From Neomegalonema sp. (lineage in GTDB: Bacteria; Pseudomonadota; Alphaproteobacteria; Rhodobacterales; Rhodobacteraceae): 64,000 nucleotides of DNA. The stretch is from the NCBI RefSeq assembly GCF_028688855.1, contig NZ_JAQTXI010000004.1, forward strand, positions 62,001 through 126,000, in the 5' to 3' direction. The notes below the pieces were generated by a model, which saw only the letters and a program-made list of their open reading frames with translations, was not told the DNA's origin and searched no databases. Below, in pieces: positions 1 through 8,767 of the stretch; positions within the stretch are counted from its first letter, which is position 1, and each line of letters begins with the position of its first letter. Both the position numbers and the translations under genes were made by a program.

Positions 1-137
1 GCGAGATCGGCGCGACGCAGGTCCGGCGCAATTCCGGCGAGGTGGAAACCCTGCAAGCCTGCGATCAGACGGTTCTCGAACCCGGCGAGGCCGTGATCCT
101 GACCACCCCCACGCCGGGAGGCTTCACGCCCGGCTGA
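1..137 (+). CDS. C-terminal end of a hydantoinase B / 5-oxoprolinase-like subunit (partial)
   Basis: An open frame enters from the left edge (codons start at base 3) and stops with TGA at 135-137. The 44 visible residues include LEPGEAVILTTPTPGGF. A ground-loop-like LxPGExxxxxTPxxGG ending is typical of the hydantoinase B / 5-oxoprolinase B family, ATP-dependent or metal-dependent amidohydrolases of cyclic amides. Only the tail is present, so the catalytic part cannot be checked. The gene converges on galE with 12 bases between them. The family call rests on the C-terminal glycine-rich ending alone and is tentative. Confidence 0.45.
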   Translation, partial: EIGATQVRRNSGEVETLQACDQTVLEPGEAVILTTPTPGGFTPG

Positions 138-149
138 GGCGGCGCCGGA

Positions 150-1169
150 TCAGGCGCGGCGGGCGTATCCATCGGGGTTCTCCGATTGCCAGCGCCAGGC
201 GCTGCGGCTCATCTCGGCGAGGCCGCGTTCGGCGCGCCAGCTCAGCAGGCGGTTCGCCTTGGCCGGATCCGCGACGCAGGCGGCGATGTCGCCCGGACGA
301 CGCCCCGTCACTTCATGGGGCAGATCCCGCCCGCAGGCCTCGGAAAAGGCGCGCAGCATCTCGCGGACGGTGTGCCCCGAGCCCGTCCCGAGGTTGAACA
401 CCTCCACGCCCTGACGCGCGGCGGCGTAGCCCAGCGCCGCCACATGCGCCCGCGCCAGATCCACCACATGGATGTAGTCGCGCAGGCCGGTGCCGTCGCG
501 GGTGTCGTAGTCGTCGCCGTAGATCGAGAGCTTCGCGCGGCGACCCACCGCCACCTGCGAGATGTAGGGCATCAGATTGTTCGGCACGTCATGGGGATCC
601 TCGCCGATGCGGCCGCTCTCATGAGCCCCCACCGGATTGAAATAGCGCAGGATCGCCCCCCCGCTCCCCGGACGCGCGCGGCTCCAGTCGAGGATGATCT
701 GTTCGGCCATGTGCTTGGTGCGTCCGTAGACGCTCGCGGGATGGCAGGGATGCGACTCGTCCAGCGGCAGATATTCCGGCTCGCCGTAGACCGTGGCCGA
801 GGAGGAGAAGACGATCCGCGCGCAGTTCACGGCGTTCATCGCTTCGAGCACGTTCATCGTGCCCGAGACGTTGGTTTCGTAATAATCGAGGGGCCTGGCC
901 TCGCCTTCGCCCACCGCCTTGAGTCCGGCGAAATGGATCACCGCCTGAGGCCGGAAGGCCTCGAAGAGCCCGAAGAGCGCCGCGCGGTCGCGGATGTCGA
1001 GCCGGGCGAAGCGGAAATCGCGGTTGGAGAGCTCCCGCACGCGGTTCAGCGCCTCGGGCGAGCTGTTGGCGAAATTATCCGCCACAAGGATCCTGTGGCC
1101 TTCCGCAAGCAGTTCGAGCAGCGTGTGGCTGCCGATGTAGCCGGCGCCGCCGGTCAGAAGCACGTCCAT
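150..1169 (-). CDS. galE: UDP-glucose 4-epimerase
   Basis: This 339-residue protein is an extended short-chain dehydrogenase that interconverts UDP-glucose and UDP-galactose with bound NAD in the cytoplasm. This supplies galactosyl units for the Leloir pathway and for surface polysaccharides. The Rossmann motif GGAGYIG is at residues 7-13, the SSSATVYG strand with the catalytic serine at 122-129, and the YxxxK pair at Y148/K152. The DYIHVVDLA segment and the length are also typical of GalE. It lies 126 bases downstream of tauC on the same strand, too far to claim co-transcription. Two predicted glycosyltransferases elsewhere in the window could use its product, but that link is inference. Confidence 0.95.
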   Translation of the reverse strand: MDVLLTGGAGYIGSHTLLELLAEGHRILVADNFANSSPEALNRVRELSNRDFRFARLDIRDRAALFGLFEAFRPQAVIHFAGLKAVGEGEARPLDYYETNVSGTMNVLEAMNAVNCARIVFSSSATVYGEPEYLPLDESHPCHPASVYGRTKHMAEQIILDWSRARPGSGGAILRYFNPVGAHESGRIGEDPHDVPNNLMPYISQVAVGRRAKLSIYGDDYDTRDGTGLRDYIHVVDLARAHVAALGYAAARQGVEVFNLGTGSGHTVREMLRAFSEACGRDLPHEVTGRRPGDIAACVADPAKANRLLSWRAERGLAEMSRSAWRWQSENPDGYARRA

Positions 1170-1295
1170 TCCACGTTTCCCGAATGGCGAGTTCCATGAT
1201 GCTCAGGAACTCCACAGGGAAATTAACGGGGAATGGGTTGGGGATTCGTTGACGCGAAGGCCGGTCCCGACAAGAAATCGGCCCGGCCTGCGGAG

Positions 1296-2147
1296 TCAGC
1301 GGCGGCGGGACCAGGGCAGCCAGAAGCGTTCGATCAGCCGGAAGAGGATCTCGAAGCCGAAGGCGAAGAGCGAAATGGCGAGAATCCCGACGATCACCAT
1401 GTCCGTCACCAGGAATTGCGCCGCCGACTGGATCATGTAGCCCAGGCCGCGCGAGGCCGCGACCAGCTCCGAAGCGACGAGGGTCGTCCATCCGGCCCCG
1501 AGCGCGATCCGCACCCCCGAGATGATCGAGGGCAAGGCCGCAGGCAGGAGCACATGCCGCAGCGTCTGGAACCGGCTCGCCCCGAAGGAGCGCGCCGCCC
1601 GCACCTGCGATTCCGAGGCGCTCCCGACTCCGAAGGCCGTCGAGATCGCGATGGGCGCGAACATCGCCACCGAGATCACCAGGATCTTGCTCCCCTCGCC
1701 GATGCCGAACCAGATGATCACCAGCGGCAGATAGGCCAGAGGCGGCAAGGGACGGATGAACTCGATGAGCGGATCCAGCAGACCTCGCCCCACGGGACTC
1801 AGCGCCAGCACGAACCCCGCCGGAACCGCGATCAGCAGCGTGACGAGCAAGGCCGCCATCACCCGCCCGAGGCTCGCGGCGGCGTGCTGGCCGAGGGTGG
1901 CGCTGGCGTAGCCCGTATCCGCCGCGATCTGCGCCGCCTTCCAGACGCGATCCGGCGAGGGCAGGAACACCGGCGGCGCCCATCCGCGCGCCGAGGCGAT
2001 CCACCAGAGGCCGAAGACCGCCGTCAGGGTGAAGAGCGCGGCGAAGACCGGCAAGCGCCTGAGGAAGGCCGCCGGAAGCGCGGGCCTGCCGCCCGACGGG
2101 AAGCGCGACGCCGCGCGCTCGGGAAGATTCGTCGCGCTGACGGTCAT
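1296..2147 (-). CDS. tauC: Taurine/sulfonate ABC transporter permease
   Basis: The 283-residue integral membrane protein is the channel of an ABC importer for taurine or related sulfonates. After a basic N-terminus and one membrane segment, a binding-protein-dependent transport domain carries the cytoplasmic EAA-type loop RAARSFGASRFQ followed by VLLPAALPSI, which docks to the ATPase. The size and about six membrane segments fit TauC/SsuC. Its ATG overlaps the stop of the ATPase gene by one base, so the two are translationally coupled. The choice of taurine over other alkanesulfonates rests on the partner binding protein, not on this subunit. Confidence 0.88.
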   Translation of the reverse strand: MTVSATNLPERAASRFPSGGRPALPAAFLRRLPVFAALFTLTAVFGLWWIASARGWAPPVFLPSPDRVWKAAQIAADTGYASATLGQHAAASLGRVMAALLVTLLIAVPAGFVLALSPVGRGLLDPLIEFIRPLPPLAYLPLVIIWFGIGEGSKILVISVAMFAPIAISTAFGVGSASESQVRAARSFGASRFQTLRHVLLPAALPSIISGVRIALGAGWTTLVASELVAASRGLGYMIQSAAQFLVTDMVIVGILAISLFAFGFEILFRLIERFWLPWSRRR

Positions 2148-2926
2148 CAGGCCGCCTCCTCGGCGTGAATGGCTGCGATGAGGCGCTCGCGGGCGGCGAT
2201 GAAGGCCGGTTCGGCCTTCAGCGCGCGGGCCGGGACGCCCTCCAGAAAGCGGGCGGAGAAATCGAGGCCTTCGTCCAGCCCGATCCGTCCCGGACGCGGC
2301 TCCATCACGACCACCCGCGTCCCGAGAAAGAGCGCCTCCTCGACGCTGTGGGTGATCAGCAGAGCCCCGGCGCCGCTGGCCCGCCAGACCTTCAGCAGCA
2401 GCTCCTGCATGCGGTCGCGGGTCATGGCGTCGAGCGCGCCGAGGGGTTCGTCCATGAGCAGGAACTCCGGTTCGGCGGCGATGGCCCGCGCGATCCCGAG
2501 CCGCTGGCGCTGACCGCCCGACAACTCCCAGAGGTTCTTGCGCTCATGGCCCTCCAGCCCGACCAGCCGGAGCAGCGCCGCCGCGCGCTCCAGCCGCTCC
2601 GCCCGCCCCGCGCCCTTGAGCCGCAAGGGAAAGGCGACGTTCTCCGAAGCGTCGAGCCAGGGCAGAAGGGCGTCGTCCTGAAAGACCACCGCCCGATCCG
2701 CTCCCGGCCCGGTCACCGGGCGGCCGTCGACCTCCACCGCGCCCGAACTCGGGGCGACGAAGCCCGCCGCCAGATTGAGCAGCGAGGTCTTGCCCGCCCC
2801 CGAACGCCCCAGCACGGTCACGAATTCGCCGCGCCGGATCGTCAGGTCCACGTCGCGCAGGACCTCGACGGAGCCCCCGCCCGCCGGATAGCTCAGCGAG
2901 GCCCTGCGCAGACGCAGAAGGCTCAA
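2147..2926 (-). CDS. tauB: Taurine/sulfonate ABC transporter ATP-binding protein
   Basis: A 259-residue ABC ATPase that powers the taurine/sulfonate importer from the inner face of the membrane. It shows Walker A GRSGAGKTS at residues 40-48, the Q-loop (VVFQDD), the signature LSGGQRQRLG, Walker B FLLMDEPLGALD and the H-loop ITHSVEEA, so it should hydrolyse ATP. It belongs to the nitrate/sulfonate/taurine group (NrtD/SsuB/TauB). The start ATG overlaps the tauA stop by four bases, and its own stop abuts tauC, making a tauABC operon read on the minus strand. Confidence 0.9.
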   Translation of the reverse strand: MSLLRLRRASLSYPAGGGSVEVLRDVDLTIRRGEFVTVLGRSGAGKTSLLNLAAGFVAPSSGAVEVDGRPVTGPGADRAVVFQDDALLPWLDASENVAFPLRLKGAGRAERLERAAALLRLVGLEGHERKNLWELSGGQRQRLGIARAIAAEPEFLLMDEPLGALDAMTRDRMQELLLKVWRASGAGALLITHSVEEALFLGTRVVVMEPRPGRIGLDEGLDFSARFLEGVPARALKAEPAFIAARERLIAAIHAEEAA

Positions 2927-3915
2927 TTCTGGTCCGCCTGCTGGGCCTGACGCGCATGGGCCGCGTTCACATAGGGCGCGTAATCGGCGAGGGCGGAGGG
3001 GAAGCTCCCCTGCTCCACGAGGAAGGCCGCCGTATCGGCGATGGCCTTCGCCGTGCCGCCGCCGAGGAAGGCTTCGCCCGCCTGATCCTTCAGCCCCACG
3101 AATTCATAGCCCTTCAGCAAGGCGGGGACCTCCTCCGGCGAAGCGCCGGTCAGTTCGGCGATGGCCTTGACCTGTTCGGATCCGGCGGTCCAGGCCTCGG
3201 GATCGGCGAGATAGGCGTCGGTGGCCGCGCCGGTCGCCCGCACGAAGCCCGCCACGATCTCGGGATTCGCCTCGGCGTATTCCTTGCGGACCACCCAGCC
3301 GTCGAAGGTCGGGCCGCCCCATCCGGCCACATCCGCCGAATCCGCGAGCACCTTTCCGCCCGAGCCCTTGATCTGGCTCAGCACCGGATCCCAGACATAG
3401 GCGCCCTGGATGTCTCCGCGCTCCCAGGCGGCGGCGATCTCCTGCGGGCGCAGATTGACCAGCCGCAGGTCGCTCGGCTTGAGGCCCCAGTGGCCCAGAG
3501 CCGTCAGCAACGAATAATGCGCCGTGGAGGCGAAAGGCGTCGCGACGGTCTTGCCGGCGAGGTCCTTGGGCTCCGCCACGTCGCGCACGGCGAGGGCCTC
3601 GGCGGAGGAGATGTTCCCCACCACATAGATCACCTCGATGGGCAATTCCCGGCTCGCGGCGACGGTGATCGGGCTGGAGCCGATATAGGCCACGTCCACC
3701 GAGCCCGAGGCCAGAGCGGCGATGACGTCGGCGCCCGCGCCGAAGAGGCTCCAGGAGACCTTGGCGCCGGTTTCGGCCTCATAGGCGCCCGTCGCCTGAG
3801 CCACGCGGCTCGGCTCGACGATCTGCTGCCAGCCGATCCGCAGATCCTGAGCGGCGGCGGGAGTCAGGAAGGAGGCGCCGAGGACGGCGGCCAGCGCGGC
3901 GAATCTGCGGGTCAT
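2923..3915 (-). CDS. tauA: Taurine-type periplasmic substrate-binding protein
   Basis: The 330-residue precursor has a signal peptide of about 22 residues (basic start, hydrophobic stretch, AAA cleavage). It then has a type II periplasmic binding fold of the SsuA/THI5 group. The segments WGGPTFDGWVVRKEYAE and ATPFASTAHYSLL resemble TauA proteins more than SsuA, so taurine is the favoured ligand. It is first in the minus-strand tauABC operon and is divergent from an SsuD-type monooxygenase gene across a 247-base gap that likely holds both promoters. Sulfur limitation is the expected signal for such operons. No operator could be identified by eye. Confidence 0.88.
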   Translation of the reverse strand: MTRRFAALAAVLGASFLTPAAAQDLRIGWQQIVEPSRVAQATGAYEAETGAKVSWSLFGAGADVIAALASGSVDVAYIGSSPITVAASRELPIEVIYVVGNISSAEALAVRDVAEPKDLAGKTVATPFASTAHYSLLTALGHWGLKPSDLRLVNLRPQEIAAAWERGDIQGAYVWDPVLSQIKGSGGKVLADSADVAGWGGPTFDGWVVRKEYAEANPEIVAGFVRATGAATDAYLADPEAWTAGSEQVKAIAELTGASPEEVPALLKGYEFVGLKDQAGEAFLGGGTAKAIADTAAFLVEQGSFPSALADYAPYVNAAHARQAQQADQN

Positions 3916-4162
3916 TGAGAGCTTTCCTTATCCGATGCGGCGCTTTCGCCGGAGCCCGGAGCATCTCGCGCCGGAGGGCGATCCCCTAGTGCTTTCTTCA
4001 TCCATCCATCTGATCATTCTGGATAACGCCTGAAGGATCCGGAGATCTTCGCCCGGATCCATATCCGGAAAACGCACAAGCAAATCTGATGACGGCCTTG
4101 GACGCGGCCGCCGTCCTCCTGAATAGTCTGCGGAGTTGTCCGGCCTTTCAGGATCCTGCGTC
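3916..4162. promoter_or_regulatory. Divergent intergenic region between tauA and ssuD
   Basis: These 247 bases separate two divergently read sulfonate-use genes and should hold both promoters and the binding site of a LysR-type activator. No confident -35/-10 pair could be assigned. A 93-codon minus-strand frame crosses the region, but it has no recognisable protein character. Confidence 0.5.
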
Positions 4163-5311
4163 ATGACGAGCATCGCCCCCCGCGCCCCCTTGAACTTCTT
4201 CTGGTTCATCCCGACCCATGGAGACGGCGCCTATCTCGGGACGGAGAAGCGCGCCCGGCGTCCGGAATTCCGCTATTTCAAGCAGATCGCCACGGCGGTC
4301 GACGAGCTGGGCTTCGAGGGCGTCCTCCTGCCGACGGGCCAGAGCTGCGAGGATTCATGGATCACCGCCGCCGGACTGGCCACGCTCACCGAGCGGCTGA
4401 AATTTCTGGTGGCCTTGCGTCCGGGCGTGACCTCGCCCGCCTTCGCCGCGCGCCAGACCGTGGCGCTCGACCGGCTCAGCGGCGGGCGGCTGCTGCTCAA
4501 CGTGGTGGTGGGCGGCAATCCGAAGGAGCTGGCCGGAGACGGGATCTTCCTCTCCCATGACGAGCGCTATCGGCAGGGCCGCGAATTCCTCGAGATCTGG
4601 ACGCGCCTCGTCACGGGCGAGACCGTGGATTTCGACGGCGAACATTACAAGCTCCAGGGCGCGCGGATCGACTTTCCGCCCGCTCAGACGCCGCGTCCGC
4701 CGCTCTATTTCGGCGGCTCCTCGGAGGCGGGTCAGGATCTCGCCGCCGACGCCGTGGACCTCTATCTCACCTGGGCCGAGCCTCTGGCCGACGTGGCTCA
4801 GAAGCTGGACTCCGTGCGGCGCAAGGCCGCCGCGCGCGGCCGCAAGCTGCGCTTCGGGATGCGCCTGCATTTCATCGTCCGCGAGACGGAGGAGGAGGCC
4901 TGGCGCGCCGCCGAAAGGCTCATCGCTCATGTCACCGAGGAGCAGATCGAACACGCCTGGCGGCGCTTCACTCAGGAGATGGATTCCGTCGGCCAGCGCC
5001 GACAGGCCGAACTCCATGGCGGACGCCGCGACAAGCTGCTGATCGCGCCCAATCTCTGGGCGGGCGTCGGGCTGGTGCGGACGGGCGTCGGGGCGGCTCT
5101 GGTCGGGACGCCCGAGCAGATCGCCGAGCGGCTGCGCGAATATCAGGCGCTTGGAATCGAGACCATCGTGGGCTCCGGATATCCGCATCTGGAGGAGGCT
5201 TATCACGTGGCGGAGCTGCTCTTTCCGCTGCTCGGAATCGAGACGCGGCGGCAGGGCCTGCGCGAGGCCATCGCCAACGAGTTTTCGGTGGGGCTGGCCC
5301 GCCAGGCCTAA
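4163..5311 (+). CDS. ssuD: FMNH2-dependent alkanesulfonate monooxygenase
   Basis: This 382-residue flavin-dependent monooxygenase of the luciferase-like superfamily cleaves the C-S bond of alkanesulfonates with FMNH2 and O2, giving an aldehyde and sulfite for sulfur assimilation. The start [15 protein letters not shown], the cysteine in GQSCEDSW (C62) and the C-terminal [10 protein letters not shown]...SGYPHLEEA segments match SsuD closely. The length equals the usual 381 or so. The ATG at 4163 is preferred over an upstream GTG-type frame start at 4136, because an AGGA lies 9 bases before it and the family begins near this Met. No SsuE-type flavin reductase is in the window, so FMNH2 must come from elsewhere. 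It is paired with a TauABC-type importer rather than SsuABC. Confidence 0.92.
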   Translation: MTSIAPRAPLNFFWFIPTHGDGAYLGTEKRARRPEFRYFKQIATAVDELGFEGVLLPTGQSCEDSWITAAGLATLTERLKFLVALRPGVTSPAFAARQTVALDRLSGGRLLLNVVVGGNPKELAGDGIFLSHDERYRQGREFLEIWTRLVTGETVDFDGEHYKLQGARIDFPPAQTPRPPLYFGGSSEAGQDLAADAVDLYLTWAEPLADVAQKLDSVRRKAAARGRKLRFGMRLHFIVRETEEEAWRAAERLIAHVTEEQIEHAWRRFTQEMDSVGQRRQAELHGGRRDKLLIAPNLWAGVGLVRTGVGAALVGTPEQIAERLREYQALGIETIVGSGYPHLEEAYHVAELLFPLLGIETRRQGLREAIANEFSVGLARQA

Positions 5312-5383
5312 AAGCCGACTGTCGGGCGGCGGGCGCTGCTGTCACTCTCGAGCGATCCGGGCGAAGACCCGGAAGGCAAGGGA

Positions 5384-6484
5384 GTGAACAAGATCCGCAA
5401 GACCCCGAACCCGCTCGCGGAGGCTCTGGCGCTTCTGCGCGAGCCCGCCGCAGATCTTTCATCCGGCTCGCCGAAATCCGCCGCCCGACGCGTGGGCGGC
5501 GACATCACCATGCGCAAGCTCCAGATCTTCTGGGCGGTGGCTCATGCGGGCTCCCTCACCCGCGCCGCCAAGACGCTCGAAGTCACGCAGCCGACGCTCT
5601 CGCAGCAGCTCGCCGCGCTGGAGGCCTCGGTGGGCGCGCGGCTCTTCGAGCGCGCGGGCGGCGCGCTCACCCTGACGGAGTTCGGCGTCTCCTTCCGGCG
5701 CCATGTCGAAAGCGTCCTGCGCACGACCCAGGAGCTTGAGGACATGATCTCCGAATCCGGCGAGGGCCGACAGCGGACCATCCGCATCGCCGGATTGCCC
5801 TCGGCCATGCGGACTCTGGCTCCGGCGGCGATGCTCTCCCTCGCCTCGGAGCGCGCCGCGCTGGATTTCGACATGCATGAAGGCGCGCCCGACGAGATCC
5901 TTGAAATGCTCTACGCCCGGCGGATCAACGTCGCGCTGCTCTCCTCGAACATGCTGGACGACCTCTCGACCGGCTTTCGTCAGATCCCCCTCATGGAGGA
6001 CCCCTACGTCCTCGTGACGCCGGAGCGCCTCGACCTCTCGGAGATCTCCGATCCGGAGAGCCAGCTCTCTCCGGAGGATCGGGAGATCCTGCGCCGCACG
6101 ATCCAGTTCGCCTTCGGCAACCAGCATTCGCGGCGCATCCAGAACTGGTTCGACGCCGTGCTGCCGGGCGCCCGGACCTTCGCCCGCACGCGCAGCTTCG
6201 ACCTCGCGGTGGAGATGGTGCGCAGCGGCCTCGGGATCTGCGTCGCGCCCCGGCTGAGCGCCTCGCAGGGCCAGGGCTCCGCGACGCTCGAAGGCGTGCG
6301 GCTGCATCAGCTCTCCATCGCGCCGCGCCGGATCGTGGCGATCACCCCGACCCATTACGCCCGTCAGGAGCCCTACGCCACGCTGCTCGCGAGGCTTCAG
6401 GAGGTGGGCGCCGGGCTCTCCTGGCCGCCCGTCGCGCCGCAGCCGCCCTTCATCGCCCTGCGTCAACAGGACCAACGTCGGTAA
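5384..6484 (+). CDS. LysR-family transcriptional regulator
   Basis: A 366-residue regulator with a winged helix-turn-helix DNA-binding domain at about residues 44-105 (LTRAAKTLEVTQPTLSQQLA) and a periplasmic-binding-like effector domain behind it. The GTG start at 5384 gives an unusual 42-residue extension before the HTH. GGAAGG at 5371-5376, seven bases upstream, supports this start, whereas the internal ATG at 5510 has no clear ribosome site. It follows ssuD by 72 bases on the same strand, so regulation of the tau/ssu genes by a sulfur-related ligand is the obvious hypothesis. The ligand cannot be read from the sequence. Confidence 0.88.
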   Translation: MNKIRKTPNPLAEALALLREPAADLSSGSPKSAARRVGGDITMRKLQIFWAVAHAGSLTRAAKTLEVTQPTLSQQLAALEASVGARLFERAGGALTLTEFGVSFRRHVESVLRTTQELEDMISESGEGRQRTIRIAGLPSAMRTLAPAAMLSLASERAALDFDMHEGAPDEILEMLYARRINVALLSSNMLDDLSTGFRQIPLMEDPYVLVTPERLDLSEISDPESQLSPEDREILRRTIQFAFGNQHSRRIQNWFDAVLPGARTFARTRSFDLAVEMVRSGLGICVAPRLSASQGQGSATLEGVRLHQLSIAPRRIVAITPTHYARQEPYATLLARLQEVGAGLSWPPVAPQPPFIALRQQDQRR

Positions 6485-6608
6485 ATTGCGCGCCCCGCCT
6501 CTATGGCCGCCATAGATTGCGCATCTCCCCTCCGAAACTACGCTGTTCTTGCGCCCGGGATCGGCCCGGACGCCACCCGCGCATCGCGCGCAGATATGGA
6601 GGAAAATC

Positions 6609-6689
6609 ATGGCCTGGAGCAAACCGGTCATCGCCGAAGTCGCCGTCGGCATGGAGATCAACATGTACGCCTGCGCGAAGCAGAAGTGA
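6609..6689 (+). CDS. pqqA: PQQ precursor peptide PqqA
   Basis: This 26-residue peptide is the ribosomally made substrate from which the redox cofactor pyrroloquinoline quinone is built. The conserved core GMEINMY holds the Glu (residue 16) and Tyr (residue 20) that are cross-linked by PqqE and end up in PQQ. A strong GGAGGA sits six bases before the ATG. The gene is followed 34 bases later by pqqB and is the first of a five-gene pqq cluster. It is too short for ordinary gene finders and easy to miss. Confidence 0.95.
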   Translation: MAWSKPVIAEVAVGMEINMYACAKQK

Positions 6690-6723
6690 CCTCGTTCTGC
6701 TGCGGAGCCAGGGAGGCGACGAA

Positions 6724-7647
6724 ATGTTGAAGATCGTCGTTCTCGGCGCCGCAGCAGGCGGAGGCCTGCCGCAATGGAACTGCCGCTGCGCGGTCTGCGC
6801 CGAGGCCTGGAGCGATCCGGCCTTGCGCGAGACGCAAGCCTCTCTGGCGGCCAGCGTGGACGGGCGGAGCTGGTTCCTGATCAACGCCTCTCCGGATCTG
6901 CGGGCGCAGATCCTCGCGACGCCGCAGCTGCATCCTCGGGAAGGAAGCCTGCGCCACAGCCCCGTCGCGGGGGTGATCTTGACCAATGGCGAGATCGACG
7001 CCGTGACCGGCCTCCTCTCGATGCGCGAGGGGCAGCCCTTCGCCCTGCACGCCCATCCGCGCGTGCTGGAGACCCTCGCCGCCAACAGCCTCTTCAACGT
7101 GCTGGACCCGGCGAAGGTTCCGCGCCTGCCCATCTCGCCCGGCGAGCCCTTCGAGCCGCTGCTCCCGGACGGCCGCCCCTCCGGTCTGCTGGTCGAGGCC
7201 TTCGACGCGCCGGGCAAGCCCGCCTGGTATCTCGAAACCGCCGCCGAGGCGCCCAAGCCCGCCGCAGGCGACACGCTCGGCCTGACGCTGACCGACCGCG
7301 CCAGCGGCGCGCGGGCGCATGTCCTGCTCGCCTGCGCGGCCCTGACGCCGGATCTGGCCGAGCGTCTGCGCGGGGCGGATCTGCTCTTCTTCGACGGCAC
7401 GCTCTGGCGCGACGACGAGATGATCCTCGGCGGGCTGTCTCAGAAGACCGGGCGGCGCATGGGGCATCTCTCGATCTCGGGCCCCGAAGGCGCCATGGCG
7501 CTGCTTGGGGATCTGGAGATCCGGCGCAAGGTCTTCCTGCACGTCAACAATTCGAATCCCGTCTGGCTTCCGGCCTCGCCCGAGCGCGCCGCCGTCGAGG
7601 CCGCAGGCTGGAGCATCCCCCGCCAAGGAGAGGAGTTCGCCGCATGA
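6724..7647 (+). CDS. pqqB: PQQ biosynthesis protein PqqB
   Basis: The 307-residue protein is a metallo-beta-lactamase-fold enzyme of PQQ biosynthesis, proposed in the literature to hydroxylate the tyrosine-derived part of the intermediate. The N-terminus VVLGAAAGGGLPQWNCRCAVC carries the family's CxCxxC metal motif (C20, C22, C25). The ending HVNNSNPVW is also typical. The ATG at 6724 is chosen because GGAGG lies eight bases upstream and the protein then starts exactly like known PqqB. An in-frame extension back to 6517 overlaps pqqA and is not real. Its stop overlaps the pqqC start by four bases. Confidence 0.95.
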   Translation: MLKIVVLGAAAGGGLPQWNCRCAVCAEAWSDPALRETQASLAASVDGRSWFLINASPDLRAQILATPQLHPREGSLRHSPVAGVILTNGEIDAVTGLLSMREGQPFALHAHPRVLETLAANSLFNVLDPAKVPRLPISPGEPFEPLLPDGRPSGLLVEAFDAPGKPAWYLETAAEAPKPAAGDTLGLTLTDRASGARAHVLLACAALTPDLAERLRGADLLFFDGTLWRDDEMILGGLSQKTGRRMGHLSISGPEGAMALLGDLEIRRKVFLHVNNSNPVWLPASPERAAVEAAGWSIPRQGEEFAA

Positions 7648-8414
7648 ACGCCGACCCCAGGATTCCCGAAGAACCCCGGGAGCCGCTCGACGGGCCCGAA
7701 GCCCTGGAGCGCCGCCTCCGCTGGATCGGCGCGACGCGCTATCACAGCCTCCATCCCTTTCACCGGCTGCTCCATGGCGGGAAGCTGGACAAGGGACAGG
7801 TGCAGGCCTGGGCGCTGAACCGCTTCGCTTATCAGTCGATCATTCCGATCAAGGACGCGGTGGTGGTCTCGCGTTTCCGCGACCGTCAGACCCGTCTCGA
7901 ATGGCGCCACCGCATCGAGGACCATGACGGCGGCCCCGAGGACGAAGGCGGAATCGAACGCTGGCTGCGTCTGACCGACGGGCTGGGGCTGGATCGGGCC
8001 TATGTGGAATCCATGCGGGGAATCCTGCCCGCGACCCGCTTCGCCGTCGAGGCCTATGTGCATTTCGTGCGCGACCGCTCGCCGCTGGAGGCCATCGCCT
8101 CCTCGCTCACCGAGCTTTTCGCGCCGAACCTGCATGAGGAACGCATCTCCGGCATGCTGGAGCATTACGACTTCATCAATCCCGAGATCATGGTCTATTT
8201 CCGCCGCCGCCTGACCCAGGCTCCGCGCGACGCCGGATTCGCTCTGGATTACGTCAAGGCCCACGCCCGCACGCCCGAAGAGCGCGCGCTCGTCTGCGAG
8301 GCGCTGATCTTCAAGACCAACGTGCTCTGGGTCCAGCTCGACGCGCTGCATCACGCCTATGTCGGCGGCATGATCCCGCCGGGAGCCTTCGCGCCGGGGG
8401 AGGACGCGCCATGA
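7644..8414 (+). CDS. pqqC: Pyrroloquinoline-quinone synthase PqqC
   Basis: A 256-residue cofactor-free oxidase that performs the final ring closure and eight-electron oxidation giving PQQ. It has the all-helical TenA/heme-oxygenase-like fold. Recognisable segments are RYHSLHPFHRLLHGG, QAWALNRFAYQ and RHRIEDHDG near the N-terminus, and ALIFKTNVLWVQLDALHHAYV near the end. The length fits the family (about 250). The ATG at 7644 overlaps the pqqB stop, and the gene's own stop overlaps pqqD, so all are read from one transcript. A much longer frame opening at 6774 is an artefact of high GC. Confidence 0.95.
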   Translation: MNADPRIPEEPREPLDGPEALERRLRWIGATRYHSLHPFHRLLHGGKLDKGQVQAWALNRFAYQSIIPIKDAVVVSRFRDRQTRLEWRHRIEDHDGGPEDEGGIERWLRLTDGLGLDRAYVESMRGILPATRFAVEAYVHFVRDRSPLEAIASSLTELFAPNLHEERISGMLEHYDFINPEIMVYFRRRLTQAPRDAGFALDYVKAHARTPEERALVCEALIFKTNVLWVQLDALHHAYVGGMIPPGAFAPGEDAP

Positions 8415-8767
8415 GCGAGGCTGAAAATCCGCGCCCCGAAGCCCCCTGCCCCGAAGACGGGATCGAGCGCCTGCGCGTCACGCCGGAGAGCCGCCCGAAA
8501 CTGCCGCGTCATGTGATGCTGCGCCACGACAAGACCCGCGACCGCTGGCTGATCCTCGCGCCGGAACGCGTGCTGGCGCCCGAGCCCACCGCCGTGGAGC
8601 TTCTGCGTCTGGCGGACGGCAAGCGCAGCCTGCGGGAGATCGCGGAGGAGCTGGCGGCGATCTACGCGGCGCCCGCCGAGGTCATCGAGGCCGACGCCCT
8701 GGAGATGTTCCAGGATCTGGCCGACCGCGGCTTTCTGACTCTCGCCAGGGAGGCCCGAGATGGCTGA
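8411..8767 (+). CDS. pqqD: PqqA-binding chaperone PqqD
   Basis: The 118-residue protein is the RiPP recognition element that binds PqqA and presents it to the radical-SAM enzyme PqqE. The core runs from about residue 30 (KLPRHVMLRHDKTRDRW) through LAPERVLAPEPTAVELL to the helical DGKRSLREIAEELA. The first 25-30 residues are an extra acidic, Pro-rich tail compared with typical PqqD of about 90 residues. It overlaps pqqC by four bases and pqqE by eight. PqqD and PqqE are separate genes here, whereas some bacteria fuse PqqD to PqqC. Confidence 0.93.
   Translation: MSEAENPRPEAPCPEDGIERLRVTPESRPKLPRHVMLRHDKTRDRWLILAPERVLAPEPTAVELLRLADGKRSLREIAEELAAIYAAPAEVIEADALEMFQDLADRGFLTLAREARDG

Noticed and set aside
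186..1199. 337-residue open frame opposite galE
   Set aside because: It is antisense to a clear GalE, rich in Arg/Ala/His with no family motif; typical of high-GC DNA.
1075..2004. 309-residue minus-strand frame overlapping galE and tauC
   Set aside because: Low-complexity Arg/Gly/Ala composition and conflict with two well-supported genes.
3928..4209. 93-residue minus-strand frame in the tauA-ssuD gap
   Set aside because: It overlaps the ssuD start, has no domain and lies in an expected promoter region.
6774..7643. N-terminal extension of pqqC back to 6774
   Set aside because: That part is an Arg/Gly-rich shadow of pqqB; PqqC begins at the ATG overlapping the pqqB stop.
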